From Gammaproteobacteria bacterium (GTDB lineage: Bacteria; Pseudomonadota; Gammaproteobacteria; Tenderiales; Tenderiaceae): a DNA stretch of 64,000 nt. A program made the translations under genes and the position numbers. Under the pieces are notes generated by a model. It worked only from the letters and a program-made list of their open reading frames with translations. It was not told the origin of the DNA and did not search any database. Where the stretch lies: positions 1 to 64,000 of the forward strand of contig JACQEP010000017.1 in assembly GCA_016200485.1 (NCBI GenBank), written 5' to 3'. Shown piece by piece: positions 53,211-61,581 of the stretch. How positions within the stretch are numbered: the stretch's first letter is position 1; every line of letters begins with the position of its first letter.

Positions 53211-54047
53211 ATGGAACAACTGGAACTCAAAGCGGCTCAGCAGACGCTGCAAAGTGCACCGATCGGCATTTTGTTACTGGGCGTCGATGGCCGCATCCAA
53301 TGGCACAACGATAAGCTACTGGAGCTGCTTGACCTAAAGGCCGCGCAATTGCTCAACCAAAACGTGAAAACACTGGCCAATGAATTACGCGGTGTGTTTG
53401 TCGATCCCCCGGATATGATTCTGTTGCAACATGGCGATCAGCAGCGTTGGTTACGCTGCAACAGCCAGCAAAGCAACGGCAGCTCGGTGATCTTCTATGT
53501 TGATATCACCGAGGAACAACGGCTCAAACTGGAACGCGACAAGCTGAGCGAGGAGCTGCAACGCTTGACCACTCGCGACCCCATTACCGGCCTACCAAAT
53601 CAGCGCGCGTTGATGCAAGGACTGGAACCTCTGGTCTCGCGTAGCCGCCGTTATAGCAATCCACTGTCTTTGATCAAACTCAATGTCTGCGTGCGCGGCG
53701 GCAAACTTTCGCTGCCCAAACAGGAGGAGGCGTGGCGCAAAGTTGGCCAGGCGCTGAAAGATCAAATGCGCTGGGCCGATATCATCGGCCGTTATCAAGG
53801 CAGTGACTTCCTGCTGATCCTGCCCGAAACCCCTGAAGACGCCGCACAACAGTTGGCGGACAAAATCAGCAGTCTGATCGCCGAAATCAAATTCAATGAC
53901 GCCGAAGGCAACCTGCTCGCCCTCGATCCCTACTGCGGCGTTGCCAGCTGGACTAAAGGTGATGATTCAGCGCTGATGATTCTCCGCGCCGACGAGCGGA
54001 TGCAGGCCGCGCGCCAGGCGGGAACGCCGGTATTGATGCCGAGCTGA
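53211..54047 (+). CDS. PAS domain protein with degenerate GGDEF domain
   Basis: This 278-aa soluble protein has an N-terminal PAS fold (LQSAPIGILLLGVDGRIQWHND, then VIFYVDITEEQRLKLERD) and a short coiled stretch leading into a GGDEF-type domain (TRDPITGLPNQRAL). The active-site signature GG(D/E)EF is replaced by QGSDF in GRYQGSDFLLILPE, and the N-terminal part of the domain is modified (SLIKLNVCVRGGKLSL). Diguanylate cyclase activity is therefore unlikely; it may bind GTP or act as a sensor/scaffold. It ends close to an inverted repeat at the convergent junction with argH. Confidence 0.85.
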   Translation: MEQLELKAAQQTLQSAPIGILLLGVDGRIQWHNDKLLELLDLKAAQLLNQNVKTLANELRGVFVDPPDMILLQHGDQQRWLRCNSQQSNGSSVIFYVDITEEQRLKLERDKLSEELQRLTTRDPITGLPNQRALMQGLEPLVSRSRRYSNPLSLIKLNVCVRGGKLSLPKQEEAWRKVGQALKDQMRWADIIGRYQGSDFLLILPETPEDAAQQLADKISSLIAEIKFNDAEGNLLALDPYCGVASWTKGDDSALMILRADERMQAARQAGTPVLMPS

Positions 54048-54060
54048 TCTTTGGGAAAGA

Positions 54061-54188
54061 TTATCCGCGAAACACGCGAATGAACGCAAAAAAGACCTAG
54101 AGAAATTGAGAGCGCTATTCAGATTCCTTGCGGACATGAGGTGCCCTAGTTTTTCTTATTAGCGTTTATTTGCGTGTTTCGCGGATAA
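54061..54188. repeat. Long inverted repeat between convergent genes
   Basis: Two 27-nt arms, TTATCCGCGAAACACGC... at 54061-54087 and its reverse complement at 54162-54188, match with two mismatches around a 74-bp spacer. This is a dispersed element type, seen in several bacteria, with CGCGAAACACGCGAA-like units. It sits exactly between the PAS/GGDEF gene and argH, which converge, so it could form a large RNA hairpin ending both transcripts. Confidence 0.75.
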
Positions 54189-54201
54189 ATGTATTTTAAA
54201 T

Positions 54202-55587
54202 TTACGCCAGTTGCTGCCGGGCGCGCTGTATCGCCGCGCGCACTTGCGCTGGCGCCGTGCCGCCCAGATGATTGCGTGCTGCCACTGAACCTTCCAGCGT
54301 CAACACCTGAAACACATCTGGACCGATGACATTAGAAAACCGCTGCAACTCATCCAGTGTCATTGCGCTAAGATCTTTTTGCTGCTCAACACCGTAACGT
54401 ACGGCCTTGCCGACGACCTCATGCGCATCACGGAAGGCAACACCGTTGCGCACCAGATAATCCGCCAGATCGGTGGCGGTGGCGAAACCACGCAACGCAG
54501 CGCGTGCCATGTTGTCACGCTTGACGCGCAGTGTCGCCATCATGTCGGCGTAGACTTTGAGCGAACCGCGCAGGGTATCAATGGTATCGAACAAGGGTTC
54601 TTTGTCTTCCTGATTGTCTTTATTGTAAGCCAGTGGCTGCCCCTTCATTAACGTCAGCAAACAAATCAGATGACCATTAACGCGGCCTGTTTTGCCGCGC
54701 ACCAGTTCCGGCACATCCGGATTCTTCTTTTGTGGCATGATCGAAGAGCCGGTGCAGAAACTGTCCGGGATATCGACAAAATCAAACTGCGCCGAGGCCC
54801 ACAAAATTAATTCTTCAGAAAAACGCGACATATGCGTCATTACCAATGAAGCAGCAGCACAAAACTCGATGGCAAAATCACGATCACTCACCGCATCCAG
54901 TGAATTCTGGCATATCCCTTCGAAGCCGAGCAGCTTGGCGGTATATTCACGGTCGATCGGATAACTGGTGCCTGCCAACGCCGCACTGCCCAGCGGCATC
55001 ACGTTCACCCGTTTGCGGCAATCACGCAGCCGCGCGGCATCGCGCTGCAACATCTCGTACCAGGCCAGCATGTGGTGACCAAAAGTGACCGGCTGCGCCA
55101 CTTGCAAATGCGTGAATCCGGGCAGGATGGTATCGGCTTCCCGTTCGGCCAGATCGACCAAGGCAATTTGCAGGCGCTTGATCTCGGCGAGAATGGCGTC
55201 GATCTCATCGCGCAGATACAAGCGGACATCGGTCGCCACCTGATCGTTGCGCGAACGGCCGGTGTGTAATTTCTTACCGGCGATGCCGATGCGATCGGTG
55301 AGCCGCGCCTCGATGTTCATGTGCACATCTTCCAGCGACACCGACCAGGCAAAACCGCCGGCCTCAATCTCGGCCAGGATCTCGTCGAGCCCGGCGATGA
55401 TCTTGGCGCACTCGTCCTCAGTCAGCACGCCGACATGGGTCAACATCCGGGCATGGGCCTTGGACCCGGCGATATCGTGGCGATAGAGGCGGTAATCAAA
55501 GCCGACCGAGGCGGTAAAGGCCTCGACAAAGGCGTCTGTCGGTTCGGTAAAACGGCCGGCCCAAGGCTTGGCTTGCTGATCTGTCAC
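54202..55587 (-). CDS. argH: Argininosuccinate lyase
   Basis: This 461-aa protein of the fumarase/aspartase superfamily has [12 protein letters not shown], the flexible catalytic loop, and [20 protein letters not shown] and [15 protein letters not shown] further up. It cleaves argininosuccinate to arginine and fumarate. Start is GTG 55587 with AAGGA seven nt upstream; a longer frame to 55698 reaches into a repeat hairpin and is rejected. It is divergent from algZ with about 190 bp between them, as in Pseudomonas. Confidence 0.96.
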   Translation of the reverse strand: MTDQQAKPWAGRFTEPTDAFVEAFTASVGFDYRLYRHDIAGSKAHARMLTHVGVLTEDECAKIIAGLDEILAEIEAGGFAWSVSLEDVHMNIEARLTDRIGIAGKKLHTGRSRNDQVATDVRLYLRDEIDAILAEIKRLQIALVDLAEREADTILPGFTHLQVAQPVTFGHHMLAWYEMLQRDAARLRDCRKRVNVMPLGSAALAGTSYPIDREYTAKLLGFEGICQNSLDAVSDRDFAIEFCAAASLVMTHMSRFSEELILWASAQFDFVDIPDSFCTGSSIMPQKKNPDVPELVRGKTGRVNGHLICLLTLMKGQPLAYNKDNQEDKEPLFDTIDTLRGSLKVYADMMATLRVKRDNMARAALRGFATATDLADYLVRNGVAFRDAHEVVGKAVRYGVEQQKDLSAMTLDELQRFSNVIGPDVFQVLTLEGSVAARNHLGGTAPAQVRAAIQRARQQLA

Positions 55588-55687
55588 GGTGAAATCCTTA
55601 CGAAAATGCTGAAAGGGCGGATTATAGCAATTCCGGGAGATGTCGATTGCCTCCCCGTGTGAAACAAGCCACGCCCCCTCTCCCCGA

Positions 55688-55711
55688 CCCTCTCCCACAA
55701 GTGGGAGAGGG
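55688..55711. repeat. Perfect 11-bp hairpin, pyrimidine-rich repeat family
   Basis: CCCTCTCCCAC-AA-GTGGGAGAGGG is a perfect stem-loop in the argH-algZ intergenic region, upstream of both divergent genes. It belongs to the same family as the hairpins at 0.86, 43.0, 44.7, 47.3, 48.9-49.1, 56.9-57.0 and 63.9 kb. It may affect the argH leader or simply be a resident repeat. Confidence 0.75.
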
Positions 55712-55775
55712 CGAAAACGCTTCCATCCGAACAGATCGATAAGGTCTACCGCAGTGGCGTCCGATATCTATTAAG

Positions 55776-56849
55776 ATGAACCCTATGAATCCCAACCCGC
55801 CGCCAGGGAAGGACCGGCCGGAGCTGTTTCTGCCGGACTTCTGCAATATCCGCATCGTGTTCGCGGTGATTGTCATCGCCGAACTGCTGGCCTTTATCGT
55901 CACCCTCGCCAGCCCAGCGGGGCGCGGCGGCGGCTGGACGCAGCTCAGCCTGCTGTCGCTTTACATCCAATGGCTGGCGCTGGCAGGCAGCGGCACCCTA
56001 TGCCTGTTGCGACCGTGGCTGGGCCGGCTGGATGCTCAACGCGCCACACTGGCCAGTTATGGGCTCCTGATCGGCACCACACTGCTGATCGCCGAAATTA
56101 CCTACTGGGGCGGACAGACCTTGGCCGATGGTGCCGTCGCCGTTGGCATGAGTCACGCTGAATTTCTCGGCCGCAACCTTGGCATCAGCGCTATCACCAG
56201 TTTTTTGACCCTGCGTTATTTTTATTTGCGCCACCAACTCAAGCTCAACGTCGCCGCCGAACATCAGGCGCGGTTGCAAGCGCTACAGGCGCGCATCCAG
56301 CCACACTTTCTGTTCAATAGTCTCAACACCATCGCCAGCCTGATCCGGCATCAGCCGCGCGTCGCCGAAACCGCCGTTGAAGACCTGGCCGATTTATTCC
56401 GTACCACGCTTAAAGATTCACGCGAACTGGTACCGCTGGCCACGGAACTGGAACTGGCACGGCGTTATCTGCAAATCGAGCAATTACGCCTGGGCGAACG
56501 ATTGCATGTCGAATGGAATGTGGATCAAGTGCCACAAGACGCGTTGCTGCCAACACTGACCCTGCAACCACTGCTGGAAAATGCCATTTATCACGGCATT
56601 GAATCGCTGGCCGAAGGCGGCATAATTCATGTACACGGCGAACTCAAACGCCAACAAATCAACTTCAGCATTCGCAACCCGCGCGCTAACGTGGCGCAAG
56701 CACAACATCCCGGTCACCATCTGGCGCTGGATAATATCCGCCAACGCCTGCTCGCCCATTTTGAAGAAGACGCAAAGCTGGAGACCGACGCCGGAGACGG
56801 TTACTATGAAGTGCGTTTGTTATGGCCGTATCGAGTGAGTGAGTCATGA
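55776..56849 (+). CDS. algZ: Sensor histidine kinase, AlgZ/FimS-like (LytS type)
   Basis: This 357-aa membrane protein has about four hydrophobic segments in residues 27-150 and a His_kinase domain (PF06580) with the phosphoacceptor H177 in QARIQPHFLFNSLNT and the ATP-site Asn269 in QPLLENAIYHGI. It pairs with the LytTR regulator downstream. In Pseudomonas AlgZ/FimS-AlgR controls alginate and type IV pili; here the same pair stands between argH and hemC. A short repeat-filled gap separates it from algR. Its link to the polysaccharide locus on the other side of the window is a guess. Confidence 0.9.
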   Translation: MNPMNPNPPPGKDRPELFLPDFCNIRIVFAVIVIAELLAFIVTLASPAGRGGGWTQLSLLSLYIQWLALAGSGTLCLLRPWLGRLDAQRATLASYGLLIGTTLLIAEITYWGGQTLADGAVAVGMSHAEFLGRNLGISAITSFLTLRYFYLRHQLKLNVAAEHQARLQALQARIQPHFLFNSLNTIASLIRHQPRVAETAVEDLADLFRTTLKDSRELVPLATELELARRYLQIEQLRLGERLHVEWNVDQVPQDALLPTLTLQPLLENAIYHGIESLAEGGIIHVHGELKRQQINFSIRNPRANVAQAQHPGHHLALDNIRQRLLAHFEEDAKLETDAGDGYYEVRLLWPYRVSES

Positions 56850-56869
56850 TGCTGCGAAACGAAATTATT

Positions 56870-57017
56870 CCTTCTCCCTCAGGAAGAAGGCTAGGATGAG
56901 GGGATGAAAAAGCTGAGGCTTAATTTATTATCACCCCTCACCCTCGGCAACTGCTCCATGCGTTGCCCTACCTCGCGCATCCATGCGCTCGCAACCCTCT
57001 CCCTGGAGGAGAGGGAG
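56870..57017. repeat. Paired-hairpin repeat with nested element between algZ and algR
   Basis: The gap starts with a hairpin of the CCTTCTCCC family (56870-56890), continues with CTAGGATGAGGGG and CCCCTCACC as in the copy at 47.3 kb, and ends with CCCTCTCCCTGGAGGAGAGGG (56994-57014). Between the two halves is a 44-bp insertion (56942-56985) that is the shortened reverse complement of the element at 48.9-49.05 kb. The whole repeat interrupts the algZ-algR operon and lies just before the algR start codon. Confidence 0.75.
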
Positions 57018-57034
57018 TTGATGGGGTCCCAGCG

Positions 57035-57772
57035 ATGATCCGCGTCTTCATCGTTGATGACGAGGCCTTAGCCCGCGTCCGCCTCAAAGATTTGCTGCAG
57101 GAAATCGCCGATGTCGAAATCATCGGCGAGGCCAGCAATGGTAGCGACGCATTAAAGCAAATCGAACGACTGGAACCCGATGTCGTATTGCTCGACATCC
57201 GCATGCCGGTGATGGATGGCTTGGAAACCGCGCGCCATTTCGCCGACTGGCCCGATGCGCCCGCCGTGATCTTCACCACCGCCCACGACGAACACGCCCT
57301 CGCCGCCTTCGAAGCCAACGCCATTGACTACCTGCTCAAACCCGTGCGCCGTGAACGCCTGGAACAAGCCCTGCGCAAAGCACAACGCCCGGCCACACAA
57401 ACTGCAGTATTAGAACAAGCACGCGCAGGCGAAGCCCGCAGCCACATCTGCGCCCATCAACGCGGCAATCTGGTGCTGATTCCCGTCACCGACATTTTCT
57501 ATTTCCAGTCCGACAGTAAATATACCACCGTCTATCATCGCAACGGCACGGTGCTGATCGACGAACCGCTCAAACAACTGGAACAGGAATTCGCCGCCCA
57601 CTTCACCCGCATTCATCGCAACGCCCTCGTCGCCAATCGTGAAATCTCGGCATTGGAAAAAGACAGCAACGGCCATTTTCAATTGCGGTTGCGGCATTCG
57701 GATGTGGTACTGGAAGTCAGCCGACGGCTGGCACCGGAGGTGAGGCGGGTGTTGAATGAGATGGGTGGTTAG
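57035..57772 (+). CDS. algR: LytTR response regulator, AlgR-like
   Basis: This 245-aa regulator has a receiver domain with DDE (8-10) and phosphoacceptor D54 in VVLLDIRMPVMDGLE, then a LytTR DNA-binding domain (LIPVTDIFYFQSDSKYTTVY, FTRIHRNALVANREI). It matches AlgR in length and residue number of the phosphorylated Asp. ATG 57035 is chosen because the receiver starts there. The stop TAG is formed by the first bases of a palindromic repeat (57770-57795). LytTR regulators bind tandem sites and activate or repress surface functions. Confidence 0.9.
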   Translation: MIRVFIVDDEALARVRLKDLLQEIADVEIIGEASNGSDALKQIERLEPDVVLLDIRMPVMDGLETARHFADWPDAPAVIFTTAHDEHALAAFEANAIDYLLKPVRRERLEQALRKAQRPATQTAVLEQARAGEARSHICAHQRGNLVLIPVTDIFYFQSDSKYTTVYHRNGTVLIDEPLKQLEQEFAAHFTRIHRNALVANREISALEKDSNGHFQLRLRHSDVVLEVSRRLAPEVRRVLNEMGG

Positions 57773-57796
57773 GGGCACGGCGCGCCGTGCCCCTAC
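57770..57796. repeat. Palindromic repeat B, copy 1 (provides algR stop)
   Basis: A perfect 26-bp palindrome (57770-57795), of the type TAGGGGCACGGCG/CGCCGTGCCCCTA. It also occurs at 58464-58491 and inside hemD at 59838-59865. This copy overlaps the algR stop codon (TAG at 57770-57772) and ends two bases before the brnA stop codon. Confidence 0.93.
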
Positions 57797-57798
57797 GA

Positions 57799-58050
57799 TC
57801 AACTGCGTGTTGCTTTGGTACGGCGAGTGGGCCGCTTTGTCAGCCCGGCAGCCTGTTGCGCCACTTCGAGCAATGAACTCAGCGCGTCATTTACCGATTG
57901 ATCCGTTGGGAACGCCGCCGCCACTTCCGGTTTGAGCAACACAAGATTCGTGCCTGCAAGATAAGACTTAAGGTGTTTGCCACGAACACCTTTTCCGAGA
58001 TCCTCTCGGCTGTACTCTGGGCGGAGCTCGTCTCGTTTAGTCTTCTTCAT
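57799..58050 (-). CDS. Antitoxin of BrnTA-like module
   Basis: This 83-aa protein reads MKKTKRDELRPEYSREDLGK, then GVRGKHLKSYLAGTNLVLL and PEVAAAFPTDQSVNDALSSLL. This is a type II antitoxin pattern common next to BrnT/RelE-like toxins, with a basic tail. It should bind and neutralise the toxin and repress the operon. I chose ATG 58050; a longer form starts at 58065. It overlaps the toxin gene by 14 nt. Classical BrnA is different, so the antitoxin is not named brnA here. Confidence 0.82.
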   Translation of the reverse strand: MKKTKRDELRPEYSREDLGKGVRGKHLKSYLAGTNLVLLKPEVAAAFPTDQSVNDALSSLLEVAQQAAGLTKRPTRRTKATRS

Positions 58051-58312
58051 AGATCTTTCTCTCATGTTTGGTCATTTTGCGCGCACTGATAATTCTGATC
58101 TTCTTGCCCCGCCCGGTATGCGCTACCACTAACAATTGGCTGGACAGCGACAATCCGAACGTAATAAAACGATGCTCATTTTTGGAATGATCCGGATCGG
58201 GAAAAGTGATAGCCATTGAATCCCCGAATACCGATGCTGCTTCCTGAAAAGACACGCCATGCTTCTTCGCATTTGCGGCGGCCTTCTTGTCATCCCATTC
58301 AAATTCCATCAT
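58037..58312 (-). CDS. brnT: BrnT-family toxin
   Basis: This 91-aa protein has the BrnT pattern: FEWDDKKAAANAKKHGVSF, EAASVFGD, EHRFITFGLS, LLVVAHTGRGKKIRIISARK and ERKIYEE. BrnT is a RelE-like ribonuclease that inhibits translation and is held by its antitoxin. The order toxin then antitoxin with overlap is standard. The pair sits between algR and hemC, which are neighbours in Pseudomonas, so it is an insertion, and it is bracketed by two copies of the same palindromic repeat. Confidence 0.9.
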   Translation of the reverse strand: MMEFEWDDKKAAANAKKHGVSFQEAASVFGDSMAITFPDPDHSKNEHRFITFGLSLSSQLLVVAHTGRGKKIRIISARKMTKHERKIYEED

Positions 58313-58589
58313 ACAGACCTCGGCCAGTTATTGCTCTGACCCACTTTTAAAAACACAGATCGTGGAATACGATAATTTCCTTCACTTTCATGCTTTTACC
58401 ATCCCACACATAACCATACAAGATCATTTCGACACAAAATCGTAATCCCATCCAACCCCATAAGTAGGGGCACGGCGCGCCGTGCCCCTACGCCAATTGA
58501 TCACAAACAATTTTGTCGCCCCTCCCAGGGTTTGCCTCCACGCCGCCAAGTCCGTAGCATATGTGCTCTATCTGGATGAGAACAGGATC
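58313..58589. promoter_or_regulatory. Region upstream of hemC
   Basis: This 277-bp stretch has no gene. It contains repeat B copy 2 (58464-58491) and should hold the promoters for brnT (minus) and hemC (plus). I cannot identify clear -35/-10 boxes. Confidence 0.3.
58464..58491. repeat. Palindromic repeat B, copy 2
   Basis: A perfect 28-bp palindrome with the same core as copy 1, located 98 bp before the hemC start codon. Together with copy 1 it brackets the toxin-antitoxin pair. Confidence 0.93.
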
Positions 58590-59528
58590 ATGACCGACGA
58601 AGTTATCCGCATCGCTACCCGCAAAAGCCCGCTGGCCCTGTGGCAGGCGGAATATGTCCGCGACCGTTTGCTGGCGCTCCACCCTGGTTTGAAGGTGGAA
58701 TTGCTGGGCATGACGACCCAGGGTGACAAGATTCTCGACAGCCCGCTGGCCAAGATCGGCGGCAAGGGTTTGTTTGTGAAAGAGCTGGAACAGGGGATGC
58801 TGGAGGGGCGGGCCGATATCGCCGTCCATTCGATGAAGGATGTGCCGGTGGAATTCCCGGAAGGGCTGCATCTGGCCGTGGTTTGCGAGCGCGAAGATCC
58901 GCGCGATGCCTTTGTTTCCACCCGTTTTGCCAAGCTGACCGACCTGCCGCAGGGCGCCAAAGTGGGCACCTCCAGCCTGCGCCGCCAGTGCCAGCTGCGA
59001 GCGCTGCGCCCGGATTTGCAGCTTCTGGACCTGCGCGGCAACGTCAATAGCCGGTTGGTCAAGCTCGATAGGGGCGACTATGACGCCATTATCCTCGCCG
59101 CCGCTGGGCTGATCCGGCTTGGTTTTCAGGATCAAATTACGACCTTCCTCGAACCCGAGGTTAGCCTGCCGGCTATCGGCCAGGGGGTAGTCGGTATCGA
59201 GTGCCGCCGCGATGACCCGCGCGTGAACAAGCTGATCGCACCGCTCAATGACCCGGACACCTGGACGCGGGTGCAGGCCGAACGGGCGATGAACGAGAAA
59301 CTGCAAGGCGGCTGCCAAGTGCCGATAGCCGGTCATGCCACGCTACAAGGGGATCAACTCTATTTGCGCGGGCTGGTCGGTCGCCCCGACGGCCGGGAGA
59401 TGGTGCGCGGCGAAATCCGTGGTCCGGCGGCGAAAGCCGCTCAACTTGGCGTGACTCTGGCCGAAGACTTACTTAGTCGCGGCGCGCGCGTCATTCTGGA
59501 TGAGCTGTATCGCAGCAATGCACCTTGA
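58590..59528 (+). CDS. hemC: Hydroxymethylbilane synthase (porphobilinogen deaminase)
   Basis: This 312-aa protein has [20 protein letters not shown] at the start, the substrate-site [15 protein letters not shown] and the cofactor-binding Cys in [12 protein letters not shown], which carries the dipyrromethane primer. It polymerises four porphobilinogens into hydroxymethylbilane. ATG 58590 follows AGGATC; a longer frame from 58482 would start inside repeat B and is rejected. It is the first gene of the hemCDXY cluster. Confidence 0.97.
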   Translation: MTDEVIRIATRKSPLALWQAEYVRDRLLALHPGLKVELLGMTTQGDKILDSPLAKIGGKGLFVKELEQGMLEGRADIAVHSMKDVPVEFPEGLHLAVVCEREDPRDAFVSTRFAKLTDLPQGAKVGTSSLRRQCQLRALRPDLQLLDLRGNVNSRLVKLDRGDYDAIILAAAGLIRLGFQDQITTFLEPEVSLPAIGQGVVGIECRRDDPRVNKLIAPLNDPDTWTRVQAERAMNEKLQGGCQVPIAGHATLQGDQLYLRGLVGRPDGREMVRGEIRGPAAKAAQLGVTLAEDLLSRGARVILDELYRSNAP

Positions 59529-59538
59529 ACGAAAAACA

Positions 59539-59673
59539 AACCGCCAAGGGCGCTAAGTGCGCCAAGAAAATTCAAGATATAGGAAATTCGGGCTCCGCGT
59601 TTGATGCACACGAAGCATCTGTATTCCGGAAAACAATCGAGCATCTTGGCGTACCTTTGCGTCCTTTGCGGTT
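59539..59673. repeat. Inverted repeat between hemC and hemD
   Basis: Arms of 29-30 nt (59539-59567 and 59644-59673) of the type AACCGCCAAGGGCGC / GCGTCCTTTGCGGTT are imperfectly reverse-complementary around a 76-bp spacer. It is another dispersed repeat type, distinct from the CGCGAAACACGCG type at 54.1 kb, and would fold into a long hairpin in the hemCD transcript. It may lower downstream expression or stabilise the hemC part. Confidence 0.65.
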
Positions 59674-59702
59674 AAATTGCTTTAGAGTGATTCGAATCCT
59701 GG

Positions 59703-60473
59703 ATGAATACCACGCCACTCAATGGCATCAAAATCGCGGTCACTCGCCCTGTCGAACAAGCCGGGGCGTTGTGCGACCTGATCACAGCGGCTGGTGGTCT
59801 CGCAATTCGTTACCCCGTGCTCGACATCGAATTTATCGTAGGGGCACGGCGCGCCGTGCCCCTACCCATCGCCGATTATGATTACGCGATCTTTATCAGC
59901 GCCAATGCCGTCACCGGCGCCGTGCGCTGGCTGCCTGCCGTGTTACCACCGAGTTTGCAACTGGCTGCCGTTGGCAAACGCACGGCGGAAATTCTGCGCC
60001 GACACTGGCCACAACCGATCCTCACCCCGGCTCACAATTACAACAGCGAGGCATTGCTGGAATTGCCGCAACTGCAATCCGTTTCCGGTAAGCGAATTGT
60101 TATTTTCCGTGGTGAGGGCGGTCGCGAATTACTGGCGGAAACGCTGCAACAGCGCGGCGCAACGGTCGAATACGCCGAAGTCTATCGCCGCCAGCAAACA
60201 CAAGGTGACATTAAGCAGTTACAACATCAGGCGCCTGATTTAATCATCGTCACCAGCAACGAAGGACTGCAAAATCTGTATGATCAAACGCAGGGCCAAA
60301 CACGAACGTGGTTACTGGGGCAGCAACTGATCGTGATTAGTGAGCGTGGCGCACAACGGGCGCGGGAGCTTGGCTTTCACCATGCCGCCATTATTGCAGC
60401 CCGCGCCGATGATCAAGGTCTATTGCAAGCCGTACTCGACTGGCGCACTCAACATGGAGTCACTTCGCCATGA
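59703..60473 (+). CDS. hemD: Uroporphyrinogen-III synthase with repeat-coded insertion
   Basis: This 256-aa protein has IKIAVTRPVEQAGALCDLI, FISANAVTGAVRWLP, EALLELPQLQ, ELLAETLQQRGATVEYAEVY and VTSNEGLQNLYD, all parts of the HemD fold. It closes and rearranges hydroxymethylbilane to uroporphyrinogen III. A copy of palindromic repeat B is inserted in frame at about residues 46-55 ([10 protein letters not shown]), between the first conserved block and DYAIFISANAV. The reading frame is preserved, so the protein tolerates the extra loop. The start ATG is at 59703; hemX overlaps by 4 nt. Confidence 0.93.
   Translation: MNTTPLNGIKIAVTRPVEQAGALCDLITAAGGLAIRYPVLDIEFIVGARRAVPLPIADYDYAIFISANAVTGAVRWLPAVLPPSLQLAAVGKRTAEILRRHWPQPILTPAHNYNSEALLELPQLQSVSGKRIVIFRGEGGRELLAETLQQRGATVEYAEVYRRQQTQGDIKQLQHQAPDLIIVTSNEGLQNLYDQTQGQTRTWLLGQQLIVISERGAQRARELGFHHAAIIAARADDQGLLQAVLDWRTQHGVTSP
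59838..59865. repeat. Palindromic repeat B, copy 3, inside hemD
   Basis: This copy is identical over 28 bp to copy 2. It lies within the hemD coding sequence and is translated as [10 protein letters not shown] without a stop codon in that frame. Confidence 0.93.
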
Positions 60474-61579
60474 GCGATCAAGATAGTGGCAAAAACACGA
60501 CGACATCATCCTCACCACCCTCGACAACGGGTGCGCGCCGCGCCTCACCTCTGGCGTGGGCGGCATTAATTCTTACCATCGTTACACTCAGCACGCTGCT
60601 GTGGTTTTGGCAGCAGTCACGCAACAGCAATGCGGGCATAAAGGGCCGCCTCAACGCCGTTGAAAGCACTGTGCTCAAGGTACAAGACCTGACCCAGGCC
60701 ACACGCAACACAGCCATTGCCGCCGAAAATGTCGCCGATGCGCTTGAAAAGCGGCTTGATGCCATGAGCCATCATCTCGACGCCCGCACCGATGCCTTGC
60801 AGATGCAAATCAGCGACCTCAATGATTCGGTTAACTCGGTAAGCAACTTGTTGCGCCAACGCAAGAGCGCTGCATTCATCGTCGCCGACGCCAAAAATCT
60901 TGTCGCCCAGGCGCAACACCATCTTCAATTTGGCGGCGACACGGGCGCAGTGATCGCCGCCCTGGAAACTGCGAGCCAACATCTCCAGGAAACCGGCGAC
61001 CCCAGCCTGTTCGAGGCTCGCAAGACGATCAACGACATCAGCAGCGCTCTCAAAAAACGCGCCAGCATTGATATCACAAACCTGGCATTGACACTGAGCA
61101 CATTGGAACAAGGCATTGACCCGCTACCCATCTCCGGCGCAGATCACCAGAATTCAAATACCAGCGCGCCGGAGAAGGTTGAAGGCTTTAGCGGACTGAT
61201 ACAAAAAATCTGGTCCGACATTAAAGGCCTGATCTCAATTCACCACCAAAGCGATCCCAAAGACATCGCTTTACTGCCGCCGGAACGGCGTTTCTTTTTA
61301 CAGCAAAATCTACATCTGCAAATATCCGCGGCACGACTGGCCTTATTGCAGCGTAACGACAAGATTTTTCATGACGCCATCAACGCTACCCATGAATGGG
61401 TGAACACCTATTACAATCCAAAAGCAGCGGAGACCAAAGCGTTTCTCGTAGCCCTGTCGCAACTCAAAGCTATCGACCTAAAACTACCGGAATCCGATTT
61501 CAAGCGCACACTTGATTTATTAAGCGCCTGGCAACAGCAGAACAATGCATTAGCCACCTCCGGCAAGGGAACTCGCTAA
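60470..61579 (+). CDS. hemX: HemX-type membrane protein
   Basis: This 369-aa protein has one membrane segment near the N-terminus (LAWAALILTIVTLSTLLWFW), a coiled-coil part (IKGRLNAVESTVLKVQDL, LEKRLDAMSHHLDARTDALQ) and a periplasmic helical domain (RRFFLQQNLHLQISAARLAL). It is the HemX-type protein of gammaproteobacterial hemCDXY clusters, sometimes listed as uroporphyrinogen-III C-methyltransferase although it has no methyltransferase motif. It overlaps hemD by 4 nt and precedes hemY by 2 nt. Confidence 0.9.
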   Translation: MSDQDSGKNTTTSSSPPSTTGARRASPLAWAALILTIVTLSTLLWFWQQSRNSNAGIKGRLNAVESTVLKVQDLTQATRNTAIAAENVADALEKRLDAMSHHLDARTDALQMQISDLNDSVNSVSNLLRQRKSAAFIVADAKNLVAQAQHHLQFGGDTGAVIAALETASQHLQETGDPSLFEARKTINDISSALKKRASIDITNLALTLSTLEQGIDPLPISGADHQNSNTSAPEKVEGFSGLIQKIWSDIKGLISIHHQSDPKDIALLPPERRFFLQQNLHLQISAARLALLQRNDKIFHDAINATHEWVNTYYNPKAAETKAFLVALSQLKAIDLKLPESDFKRTLDLLSAWQQQNNALATSGKGTR

Positions 61580-61581
61580 CC

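Noticed and set aside
47300-57017. CRISPR array formed by the repeated CCCTCTCCC hairpins
   Set aside because: Copies are far apart, irregular, palindromic and without equal-length spacers, and no cas genes are present.
58488-59336. 282-codon open frame antisense to hemC
   Set aside because: hemC on the plus strand is a clear housekeeping gene; the antisense frame shows no domain.
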